From positions 1 through 64,000 of the forward strand of contig JAQFVV010000961.1 in NCBI GenBank assembly GCA_028023455.1: 64,000 bases of DNA, read 5' to 3'. Position numbers and translations under genes: made by a program. Shown here piece by piece: positions 11,013-20,439 of the stretch (position 1 is its first letter; every line of letters starts with the position of its first letter). The notes below the pieces were generated by a model that had not been told where the DNA came from, did no database searches, and saw nothing but the letters and a program-made list of their open reading frames with translations. This DNA comes from Epiperipatus broadwayi (Eukaryota > Onychophora > Udeonychophora > Euonychophora > Peripatidae).

Positions 11013-11800
11013 ATATATATTGCTTAGGTAATGAGTATATGCTTAACAAATTATTAGTAATAAATGCATTGATTCAGAGAGAATCAGCTATCTTTTCACT
11101 GGAGCATAAGATATATGTGTAGTTGGTTTGATAACAGTCGATGAAAGACATTATGGTTATCTATTAAAAAGCAAACAAACTGTTAAATAAATTGGAGAAT
11201 TGATATTTAACATTATTGTTATGTTATATTTAATAAGAGATGAAGATTTGTACTAAGTAATACTTTATTATTTTCTCATAACTCAAATCATTGTAATATT
11301 TTAATTTTTAACCACCATTTCAGTAATAAGTTGCTTATATACAAGCATGTTTTTGTTCTCTGCTTAAATGCAACTGATTGTACTTCATTATTCCTTGGTA
11401 TGTCCTTAATGCAATTTATTTTGTCATCTTGTTAATAACAGATGGGTACAGTGGTATTAGAGCTGCGACATGAAGAATTATAATCGTTTAATCATTAAAT
11501 TAATTAGGTTATTAAATCAAAAACATATTTTAAAATCTACATTAAAAAAAAAACAATTTAACAAAAAAAAAAATACGCAAAGCATTAATGTGAAGAATAG
11601 TTAAAATGCGTGTTTAAATCAAATTGAGTGTGTGTTTGCACGTGCATATTCTGCATAATCTATTTTAATACATTGTACAGGCTTACACCTGCATTTATAT
11701 ATGTAATATATGCGGGATTCGAACTCAGACTTTCACACGACCTACAACTCTCAGTGCTATCTTATATTGCTGATTCACCTGATCACACACATGTTGAAAA

Positions 11801-11865
11801 GATAAATAATCGCCAATATACGTTTTCGTGTTAAACCAGCACTCATCAGTTGGTTCAGATTACCA
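11801..11865 (-). ncRNA. Hammerhead ribozyme-like motif, family A copy 1
   Basis: On the minus strand: CTGATGA (11843-11849), a stem II position with partial pairing (GTG with CAC; the consensus has GTGCTG with CAGCAC), then GAAA (11824-11827), a very short stem III, and a UA step before TTGG. Stem I can form from ACCAA with TTGG(T/C), then after a bulge from GTAATC with GATTAT. This is the type I order seen in animal hammerheads. Stem II has decayed here, so cleavage may be weak. Activity is inferred, not shown. Confidence 0.55.
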
Positions 11866-11919
11866 TCTCCACACATATATACAATTAGTATTCAGCTTTA
11901 TATTAAGATAACCAATCTT

Positions 11920-11980
11920 CGTACTTTAATGAGTGCTGTTTTAGCACGAAATACGTATATTGGTGATTATTTATCTTTTC
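11920..11980 (+). ncRNA. Decayed hammerhead-like motif, family A copy 2
   Basis: The mirror copy on the right arm keeps GAGTGCTG, TTTT, AGCAC, GAAAT and TATTGGTGATTAT, but CTGATGA has become TTAATGA. The essential C and G of the core are lost, so it should be inactive. Confidence 0.5.
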
Positions 11981-12472
11981 AACATGTGTGTGATCAGGTG
12001 AATCAGCAATATAAATGGCACTGAGAGTTATAAGTCGTGTGAAAGTCTGAGTTCGAATCCCGCATATATTGTATATATAAATACAGGTGTAAGCCTGTAC
12101 AATGTATTAAAATAGATTATGCAGAAGATGCACGTGCAAACACACACTCAATTTGATTTAAACACGCATTTTAACAATTCTTCACATTAATAATTTTCGT
12201 ATATATTTTTTTTTTTTGTTAAATTGTTGTTGTTTTTTTTTAATGTAGATTTTAAAATATGTTTTTGATTTAATAACCTAATTAATTTAATGCTCAAACG
12301 ATTATAATTCTTCATGCCGCAGCTCTAATACCACAGTACCAACAGATGTATGATACTTTTTCATGGGTTCTTTTGTTACTTTCTACTTTATTAATGTAAA
12401 AAAATATACTAAAATGAAAGAAAGCCAAATATATAAAACGTTCTGTAAGTAATTGTTAAAGAAATAATGCTC

Positions 12473-12590
12473 TGCATGGTTTGGTAGGGTGTGGTGGAAT
12501 GGCAGCTTCTGAATTTTAAGATTCTCAGATCGATTCCACTGCTGAAACTTCAGGTGTTTTTTTTATGAACTTCCAAACAATAAAGTCATT
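12473..12590 (+). mobile_element. SINE-like element, tRNA-Gln/Glu-like head
   Basis: The block tctgcatggtttggtaggg, then gtggtggaatggcagc and cagatcgattcc, resembles A and B boxes of a tRNA-derived SINE head. A related, better preserved copy is at 36223. The 3' part (ttatgaacttccaaacaataaag) matches the other copy loosely. Confidence 0.5.
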
Positions 12591-13029
12591 TCATCATTTT
12601 ATTTAAAGAAATAGTTACATTTTAACAACCAGGATTTAAATATTGTAACGCTATAATAATTGTAAAGATAACCGTAATCTAAATTTAATTCTTCCATATT
12701 TCTAACAATATATATGAACAAACTGAAGACATTCTTTTATTTACATAAATGCACTAAAAAGTAAAAAAAAGTCAATTTTCTACATCTTTTACAATGTTCT
12801 TGACATTATGTAGCACGAGGCATTAATTTTTAGAAATGTTTTTAGATTCTTTCTTAGCATTAATGCTGCAGGCTTTTATTTTGATCACACAATATGAAAG
12901 CTGAAAAAAAATTTTTTTTATTTTTTAGTGCGTTTTATTTATTTATTTTATGAATTTCTATGAATGAAAACATTTCCTTAATTTTTTTTGTTTATATTTT
13001 TATTTTCCATGTATTAGTTTTATAATAGA
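12591..13029. other. Intron, nothing specific
   Basis: AT-rich sequence with homopolymer runs. No coding frame or recognisable repeat. Confidence 0.5.
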
Positions 13030-13030
13030 A

Positions 13031-13122
13031 GTTTTTTTTTTTTTTTTAATGTGTCAAAGCGTCGGCCCGGGACAACTGCTTGTAAGGCAGCTATGCTAAA
13101 CCACTTGGCCACCCATGCTTGA
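13031..13122 (-). mobile_element. SINE (tRNA-Val-like head), minus strand, internally deleted
   Basis: On the minus strand: gtcaagcatgggtggccaag, then caagcagttgtcccggg, ending in gtgacac-like sequence and a poly(A) of about 17. A T-arm segment present in other copies is deleted (cggcccgggac joins directly). It belongs to the family at 33588, 36408 and 58018. Confidence 0.75.
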
Positions 13123-13239
13123 CTGTAATAGAGTTTTGATGCAATTTAATATATAAGTACTGAATTGCATTTAAAATTAAACAAAAATTTGCTTATGTTT
13201 TTCTACTCAAATTGTTTGCAAACTGAAAAAAAAAAATCA

Positions 13240-13310
13240 TCTACCATTTCTCAACCTTTTTGCCGCGCGACCCATAGTTCTGTGACCCAAATGTTTATTA
13301 CGTAAATCAT
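13240..13310. mobile_element. Possible hAT-like end fragment
   Basis: The stretch tttctcaacctttttgccgc followed by gcgacccatagttctg resembles the subterminal sequence of hAT MITEs. No second end or duplication was found. Confidence 0.4.
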
Positions 13311-14160
13311 AATATAAAATAAGAGATATTACATCAGCACGGTACTGTATATATGTATATATTCGAATCAGTTTGATAATATTTATAATGAACAAATAAT
13401 TTGTAAGTTAAAAGTTGTGTTAAACTACATATTTTTAATTTAAAAACTTAACACATTTTTTTAATTACCAAAAAAGTGTTTTCTTTTCAAATAATCGCGA
13501 AATTTAACATTATGATTATTTAAGTTCAAATTTACAATTGAATTTGAGAAAACTACACAAGGCATAGGTAGATCTGAAATGTAAAAACGAGTGAAAATTG
13601 ATTTATAAAATTTCTCAGACAGACAGTCAGAAAAAAAAAAAAGAAGGTAGAGTAAATTAAATAATCTGAATTATATATATATGTGTGTGTGTGTGATTTA
13701 ATAATCACAGACTCATGTAAATACAAAATTGTGTAAATAAGTTTCTAATATTATATTTATTACCGAATATGAAAACAAATATATATGCATATTTTGAATA
13801 TATTTTACAATAGCCGTACTGATAGTGAGCTATAGGAAAAAAAGGATTGCAATTGCCCTTATAAATTTCCTATCACTTTTAGCTGTATTTTGGCCTACCT
13901 GACATTTGATGACACTTCCGGCTGTACTAAGTTGTCTCATGCCAATGGTTGGTTCTAGAAGCTTCCAGTCCTGAACCTGGACTTGCTTCACTGCATCAAT
14001 CACTTGGCTTAACCACTATTGTCTGGATAATGAAGAATCTGTCTTTCAGCTTTGTGGCAATAGTTCTCTAGCGAGTGTGTCTATTGCCATTCAGGTTTGA
14101 CAGTAGATTTCTGCAAAACTTATGGACAATATGAATTCTGTCTTTCAACTTTATTAAAAC
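13311..14160. other. Intron, unclassified
   Basis: Contains a (TA)n(TG)n microsatellite at about 13671-13694 and a less AT-rich patch from 13840 with no coding frame. The patch runs into the family C repeat. Confidence 0.45.
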
Positions 14161-14530
14161 AGGCAAAACTCTATACATATTGCCACTCAGTGCAAGCTAG
14201 AGTAATCAATGGATGCCAGAAGGCTTGTGCATAAAATCTCCATCAAGTGCCTACTCATCCAATATCCTCAGATTAGTTTCTGGCTTGTGGCCTTCATCAT
14301 TGAGGATCCTTTGGATCTGAGAGCATTGCACCTAGATATTAGGATCTAATGCAACCCTCCAGCAGCCACCTTTTATCTCTACTTAACTACAAAACTATGA
14401 GACTTAAATTGAAAACACTATAATATTTTCAATCCAAGCTCATCAGCTTATATAGTCACATAGGTCTGAACTCAGGTTCAGTACCTATACATTTTGGTGT
14501 CTTTGGTTCTTTAATAACCAATAGTACTCT
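14160..14530 (-). repeat. Family C repeat with hammerhead-like core
   Basis: Matches 22100-22490 on the opposite strand over several hundred bp (cacttaccaaaatg-type flank, gcattagatcct, ctcagatccaa, then ggatgagtag and the end near gatgcc). The hammerhead-like motif is at 14255-14320. No protein is encoded. Confidence 0.7.
14255..14320 (-). ncRNA. Hammerhead ribozyme-like motif, family C copy 1
   Basis: Minus strand: stem I strand with ATCC(A)AA and TCCTCA, then ATGATGA (one change from CTGATGA), stem II AGGC-CACAA-GCCA, GAAAC, TAATC, then TGAGGATATTGGAT. TCCTCA pairs with TGAGGA, and ATCCAA with TTGGAT. The first core C is mutated here, so it should be weak or dead. Its stem II pair G-C replaces A-U of the other copies. 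Confidence 0.6.
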
Positions 14531-15021
14531 GCAGGACATGTATGGAGAACATGAATTGCCTTTCAGCATTGTGACAGATATCTCTACCCTATCTTTAAAA
14601 AAACTAACTATTTATTGCCAGATTCCCATGCTTAATGGAAACATTCGGATTCAATGAGCCATTGACTAAGTGTTATCTATTTGTATACACATAGATTCAT
14701 GACAATGAATGCTCAATCCAGTGTAAATAAGATAGAATTTGGACTAGTTCATTATTTGAACGCAAGGTGAGATATGACAAAAAAAAAAAAAACATAGTAA
14801 AAAGATATTATATAAAAGAATTCACGTATATGTAAATGAATTTCTGTATAAATTATTATATTATTATTATTTTCTTTATGTTAATTAAAATACCTAAAGT
14901 GTATATAGTTTTAGGTGTAAATAAACAAACTTATTTTTTACACTAATAAGATCTATAATAATATAAATGTACACAATATTTTATACTTTTACAATTTTGT
15001 TAACATTTTATTTTCTTAAAG

Positions 15022-15205
15022 GAAAGTGTGGTGCTCCCATAATTCCCCCCATCACGTTTTTTAGAATTGCTGGAGGTATTAGAGCACGTAAACACAGTTG
15101 GCCATGGTTAGTTTCATTAATTCGACCAGGTAGCAAAAATCATTTCTGTGGAGGAGCTTTAATTCATCCTCAGTGGGTTTTGACAGCATCGCATTGCATT
15201 GTAGA
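15022..15205 (+). CDS. Exon: protease linker, activation site and catalytic His
   Basis: Starts after cttaaag and completes a Gly codon. Linker Cys266 (GKCGAP) is placed to pair with Cys387 of the catalytic domain and keep the chains joined after activation. Cleavage is expected after R278, before IAGG (IVGG in most relatives). HFCGGALI and TASHC carry the first disulfide of the fold and catalytic H321. The Arg at the cleavage point implies activation by a trypsin-like enzyme. The exon ends in phase 2 before gtgagt at 15206, a strong donor. Confidence 0.93.
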
Positions 15206-15397
15206 GTGAGTTTTTACTTTATATTATCATTTATCATCTAACTAAAAAATGTAATTAAGATATATTTATAAACACGTTTCTAAATAAATATATATTAATT
15301 GTAAACCTAGGGGATTTGAACTCAAACTTTCAAGCAACTTTCAACTATCCACGCTATCTCATACTACTGATACACATGGCCACACGCATGTAGAAAA

Positions 15398-15467
15398 GAT
15401 AAATGATCACCAATACACATATTTCGTGCTGAACCAGCACTCATCAGTTCATCCAGATTATCATCTC
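15398..15467 (-). ncRNA. Hammerhead ribozyme-like motif, family A copy 3 (best core of the family)
   Basis: Minus strand: CTGATGA (15441-15447), stem II GTGCTG-GTT-CAGCAC with six perfect pairs, GAAA (15422-15425), a stem III of three weak pairs with a 2-nt loop, UA cleavage position, TTGGT. All invariant core bases are present. Stem I is imperfect next to the core (gatgaa instead of accaa), but the outer part (gataatc with gatcat) still pairs partly. Such tiny stem III hammerheads in animals are known to act better as dimers. Confidence 0.65.
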
Positions 15468-15904
15468 CCACACACACATATATATAATCAGTGCTCAGTT
15501 TATATTAAGGTAGCAAAGGTTTATACTTTAATGGGACAGGCTTCAATATACTCCAACCTCCAACATTTTCAGCCATCCATACCATTGAAAATATGATGAT
15601 AGAATGTCCAAATCCCATGTTGATTTCAATATTGTTGTTATGCCATGTTGACTTCCAAGTTACTCTGACCCCTCATGTATAGGATAGTATGTATTTAAAT
15701 CGATACTGTCCAATACACGAGAAATCAGAGTGAGTTGAGGTCAACAACAATACTGGCATTAGCATGGGATTTGGGTATTGTATCATCAGATTTCAATGGT
15801 ATGGATGGGTGGAGAGTTGGAGGTTGGAGTAGGTTGAAGCCTATCCATTCAAGTATAAACATTTTCTATCTTAATATAAAATGAGCACTGATTATATATG
15901 TGTG

Positions 15905-15985
15905 TGGGAGATGATAATCTGGACCAACTGATGAATGCTGGTTCAGCACGAAATATATATATTGGACCTTATTTATCTTTTATAC
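15905..15985 (+). ncRNA. Hammerhead ribozyme-like motif, family A copy 4
   Basis: Plus strand: ACCAA (15923-15927), CTGATGA (15928-15934), stem II TGCTG-GTT-CAGCA with one mismatched closing pair, GAAA (15950-15953), TATATATA, TTGG (15962-15965). Stem I has ACCAA-side pairing CCAA with TTGG. The core is intact; the closing pair of stem II (A with C) is mutated. Confidence 0.6.
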
Positions 15986-16080
15986 ATGTGTGCGGTCATA
16001 TGTATCAGTTGTATGAGATAGTGTGGATAGTTGAAGGTTGTTGAAAGTCTGAGTTCAAATTCTCTATATTTACAATTAAG

Positions 16081-16562
16081 TTCCAAGTATAAGAATGCTT
16101 GTATTTCAAATCTTATATCTATTAATTATAAAAATTTATGATTATAATAATTTATGGCATGATAAAACTTTTGTTAAAAAAATAAAAGCCTATTTGTTTT
16201 CATATGTATATGAAATGTAAATGGAAGCAAAGTAATTCCACCATAAGCCCAGGATAAATACCATTCACATATTAACAAACATTAAAAAAAAGAGTGACTT
16301 CACCTATTCCTTATCATTTGTTAATGTAGGATGGTTATTAATCCATAGCTTACAGCTTTCCATTTGAATTTCATATATATTAATCTATGCCCATTTGATA
16401 ATTACATTTATAAACTGATATTAGCCAGCGTGGTGAGTTTATTGGCTTTTTACCTCTGAGTTTAAGATCAAGAAACACCATGGTCTTTCTTCTCAGTGCC
16501 TGTTAAGGCAGAATGAATGTTTGTGTAAATGATAAATATTTTTCCAATACATATATACAATT
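16081..16562 (+). other. Leader region of the RTE LINE and flank
   Basis: No coding frame before 16563. The segment 16400-16560 includes caccatggtctttcttctca and may be the LINE 5' UTR. A block at about 16305-16405 reappears in direct orientation at 19710-19815. Confidence 0.45.
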
Positions 16563-19520
16563 ATGACAGACAAAAATAAAGCATGGCCCTTATTCCCAGG
16601 AGGCTGTAAAGTTACCAACCAAGTCAGCAGTTGCTGGCTAAAGGCGGAGGGTGCTAAGAATCCCCTGATTGCGGACCCAGACTGCCATTTGATGACGACT
16701 TTTTATTTAGGTACTTACAACTCCAGATCATTTTCAAGTGAAGGAAGATTGCAAGAATTAGAAGAAGTACTGTCTTATATTAAATGGGACATTATTGGAC
16801 TTTGTGAAGTTAGAAGAAAAGGAGAAGAAACAATTGATTTAAAAAGTGGACATATACTCTATTATAAAGGCACATACATTGGAAATACAAGTGGAGTAGG
16901 ATTCATTATAAATAAAAAGTGGAAGAACAATATTGTGGAGATTGATGGTGCATCGGACAGAGTGGTAAGATTAGTTATACAACTTAATAGCAGATACCAA
17001 ATGCAGATAATTCAGGTTTATGCCCCAACAAGTTCTCATAGTGATGAAGTAGTAGAAGATTTTTATATGGATGTACAAAAGGCTTTTGATCAGAGTAAAC
17101 AACATTTTAAAATTGTTATGGGAGACTTTAATGCTAGAATTGGTAGACAAATGAAAGATAAAATTGCTGTAGGTAATTTTGGTTATGGTAATAGAAATGA
17201 GAGAGGACATAGACTTGTGGAGTTTGTAGAAAAAGAAAAACTTTATATTATAAATTCATTTTTTGAGAAAAATGTTAAAAGGAAATGGACATGGAAGCAT
17301 CCAAATGAAGGTACAGCAGAATTGGATTATATTTTAACTAACAGAAAATACATATTTCAAGATTGTAATGTTCTTAATAAATTTAACACAGGAAGTGATC
17401 ATCGATTAGTAAGGTGTAAGTTACGTGTTAATGTAAAACTAGAAAAACAAAAATTATTAAGAAAAACAATATTTACAGTTGATATTCCTAATCTTCAGAA
17501 ACATTCTAATGAATTTAAATTAGAACTTACAAATAGGTTTCAAGTGTTAGGAGATTTTGAACATGATACAGATTTGAATGAAATTAATATGAAAATAACT
17601 GATACACTTTTAAAAACTGCAACAAACATAGCTGGTAGAAAAAAGCAGCAATTGACTAATAAAATTTCTACTGAGACTAGAGAATTTATGAAGAAAAGAA
17701 GGAATATGAAGATATACAAAAATGATGTATTAAAAAGAATTGAATATCTCGAATTTTGTGAAATGGTACGGAAAAGAGTTGAAAATGATATAAGAAAGTA
17801 TAACTGTGAAATAGCAAGGAAAGCTGTAGAAGAAAATAAAAGTCTCAAAAATGTTAAACAACATTTTGGTATTGGTAGGAAATTTATATCTGCAATAAGA
17901 AAAAAAGATGGAATTATTACTAAAAAGAGAGATGACATCATGAAATTGGTAGAAGATTTTTATCAAGAATTATATAGTAATAAAGAACAAGTACCTCCTA
18001 TATCTATTACATCTTCCGAATTGCCCAGAATTTTAAATGAAGAAGTGAGACATGCAATTAAGTGTATGAAGAAAGGAAAGGCTCCAGGAAATGATGGAAT
18101 TATAATTGATATATTAAAAGAAGCAGGTGAAGAAATAGAAACAATTTTAGCAAAGTTATATACCAAATGTCTAAATGATAAAGATGTACCGGAAGATTGA
18201 AAGAATGCAGTAATAATATTAATATTTAAAAAAGGTGATAAAAAAGATATTAGAAATTACAGACCTATCAGTCTTTTATCAGTTTTATATAAAATTTTTA
18301 CCAAGATAATTACAACTCGTCTGCAGAGAACTTTGGATTTCCACCAACCAAGAGAACAAGCTGGATTTAAAAGTGGTTTTAGTACAATAGATCATATCCA
18401 GGTATTGAGAGAAGTCATAGAAAGGACAAACGAATATGAGTTGTCATTATGTTGTGGATTTGTAGATTATGAAAAGGCATTCGATTCTATACACATTTCT
18501 TCAGTGATTAAAGCATTGGATCATCAAGGTATAGATCCAGGATATTGTCATATTTTAAAGAATATTTATAAAAATGCAACAGCAACAATTAGATTACATA
18601 ATGATACTGGAAAAATCAACATTGAGAAAGGTGTAAGACAAGGTGACTCCATATCTCCAAAACTCTTTACAGCAGTGCTGCAAGAAGTATTTTGTGGATT
18701 AAAATGGGAAACTAAAGGAGTGAAAGTAAATGGAGAGTATTTAAGTCATTTAGATTTTGCAGATGATGTAGTTGTTTTTGCAAATAATGCTTCAGAGCTG
18801 CAGGAAATGTTGCAGGAGTTAGCAGATGAAAGTAGAAAAGTAGGACTAAAGATAAATGTTAAAAAGACTAAAGTAATGTTTAATCGATTTGCTCAAAATA
18901 TGAAAATAAAGATTGATTATGAAGAATTAGAAGAAGTTAACAGTTACAAATACCTTGGTCAGATTATTAATACAGATGGAAACATAATGGAGGAAATTAA
19001 TCATAGAATTAAACTTGGTTGGAGTGCTTTTGATAGAAATAACTTGATACTAAAAGGAAATATGCCTATGTGTTTGAAAAGGATGGTTTTTAACAAATGT
19101 GTTTTACCAGTTCTTACTTATGGATCTGAGACTTGGACACTTAATATAAGAGCAATGCAGAGACTTCAGACCACTCAAAGGAGTATGGAGAGATGTATGT
19201 TGGGATTAACAAGAAGAGATTGAAAACGCAATGTATGGGTAAGACAACAAACAGGTGTTACTGACCTTATTGAAAAAATTAAAAGATTGAAATGGAGTTG
19301 GGCTGGACATATTGCTAGAAGAGATGATAATAGATGGACAATTGAAATTTTAAACTGGATTCCAAGAGATTGTAAAAGACCCAGAAAGAGACCACATGTG
19401 AGATGGATCGATGAAATAAGAAAATGTGCAGGGGTGTTGTGGAGAAGAGAAGCTAAAGATCGGAGAAGATGGATTAAACTTGGAGAGACCTTCATGCTGC
19501 AGTGGATTGATAATGGTTGA
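16563..19520 (+). pseudogene. RTE-clade LINE: endonuclease and reverse transcriptase, two stop codons
   Basis: One frame of 986 codons runs the full length, broken only by TGA at 18198-18200 and TGA at 19221-19223, with no frameshift. APE endonuclease residues are all present: LGTYNS, the Glu in LCEVRR, YAPTS, GDFNARIG, ELDYIL and SDHRLV. RT motifs follow: [24 protein letters not shown] (catalytic Asp), RQGDSISP, and FADDVVVFA (catalytic pair), then YKYLG and the RTE-type tail GHIARRDD and EIRKCAGVLWRREAKDRRRW. The first stop most likely replaced the Trp of PEDWK, the second an Arg codon (CGA to TGA). There is no ORF1. The 3' end carries tgatgatga repeats. It lies in sense orientation in the 23-kb intron. 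Confidence 0.92.
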
Positions 19521-19852
19521 TGATGATAGAGACTGTTAAAAAAATTAAGACTTTCTCTACCGTCTAATTGCACAATTGTAATTTCATGATCATTTATGTT
19601 ATGTTCAAAATTAGGCTAATGTATAATTTCCACTTTTTATTTTGAGCAATGTTATCAAAGGAAAACATAAAAAGATTAAAACATTAAAGGTTAGATGGAT
19701 TCATTCTATTTTTTCTCATTTGTTGACGTTTGAGTATTATTTATACAAAGGGTATCGAGAAGTTAAGCTTAATTCCATTTGAATGTCATATACATTGAAC
19801 TATGCCTATTTGATATTTGCATATATCTTGTGATCTAACATTTACAACTACC
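19521..19852. other. LINE 3' flank and intron
   Basis: Non-coding. Contains the second copy (19710-19815) of the block that also precedes the LINE at 16305-16405. Confidence 0.45.
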
Positions 19853-19972
19853 AAAAAATGTTATCTAGTCAAATGTTGGTGACCTAGCAGTTAGCGTAGG
19901 TGCCTTTCAAGCAGCTGGCCCACGTTCACTTCTCAGTCAACGCTTTGACATATATAAAAAATGTTATCTAGT
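19853..19972 (+). mobile_element. SINE (tRNA-Val-like head) with 17-bp target-site duplication
   Basis: The insert, from caaatgttggtgaccta to ctttgacatatat, is flanked by the perfect repeat aaaaaatgttatctagt (19853-19869 and 19956-19972). It contains the A-box region gttagcgtagg and a T-arm-like ggcccacgttcactt. A long duplication in an A-rich site points to LINE-driven insertion. Confidence 0.9.
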
Positions 19973-20111
19973 GTTTAGAACACAAAATATTAGGAGATAA
20001 AAAAAGAACCATTTTCTGTTCATCTATACTTATAAATAAACACTCATGATATTATAGGAATGGATGTGAATATTTAAACAATTCAAGAATGTTACAATGG
20101 CAAACTCAGTT

Positions 20112-20225
20112 AACTAAGCATTGTTAGCTGAGAGGTCAATGCAGTCACCTTGCAAGCAAGTAGTTGGTTGCAGACAGTTGTGGGTTCACCTCCTGGTCGG
20201 TGCTATGACATATGAAAAAAAAAAG
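20112..20225 (+). mobile_element. SINE (tRNA-Val-like head), second nearby copy
   Basis: Begins agcattgttagctgagaggt, continues with gcagtcaccttgcaagc, a T-arm-like gtgggttcacctcctgg and gtgctatgacatatg, and ends in A9. A small insertion (aagtagttggttgcaga) lengthens the variable region. Confidence 0.8.
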
Positions 20226-20439
20226 TAATTTCTCAAGTTTTACTAACCTTTATAAACTTTCATTACTTAAGAAAATAATACCCATATATGTATATATATA
20301 TAAACAAAATATAAACAAAAAGCCTAAAACTAAACAATTCAATAAAATAATCAAAATTACTCCAAATGCACAACCCAACCAGACTATCCAAAGAAAATAA
20401 ACTTTAAAGCACGACCAATGGTTTCACTGCTACAAGAAG

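Larger units (their letters stand above)
11437..12348. mobile_element. Family A fold-back element with two hammerhead-like motifs
   Basis: A 896-bp near-palindrome (11445-12340) flanked by the 8-bp duplication aacagatg. Its ends read GGTAC(A/T)GTGGTATTAGAG in inverted orientation. Each arm contains, from the centre outward, a hammerhead-like core, an AT-rich spacer, a segment with a tRNA-like B box (GTTCGAATCC) and a shared tail ending gtacaatgtatt. The hammerhead core on the left arm is on the minus strand; that on the right arm (plus) is decayed. The frame 11628-11834 runs through a repeat and is not a gene. Confidence 0.75.
15293..16080. mobile_element. Family A palindrome with two hammerhead-like motifs
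   Basis: About 785 bp forming one long palindrome centred near 15690. From the ends inward on both arms: ttaattgtaaa, a B-box-like segment (gagttcaaattc and its mirror), a spacer with catgt(g/a)tg, the hammerhead-like core, a gagcactgattatat segment, and a central block containing ggaggttggagta and tgaccc. The two hammerheads are on opposite strands and both point outward. Confidence 0.75.

Noticed and set aside
16971-18166. Minus-strand frames opposite the LINE
   Set aside because: They are antisense shadows of the endonuclease-RT frame.
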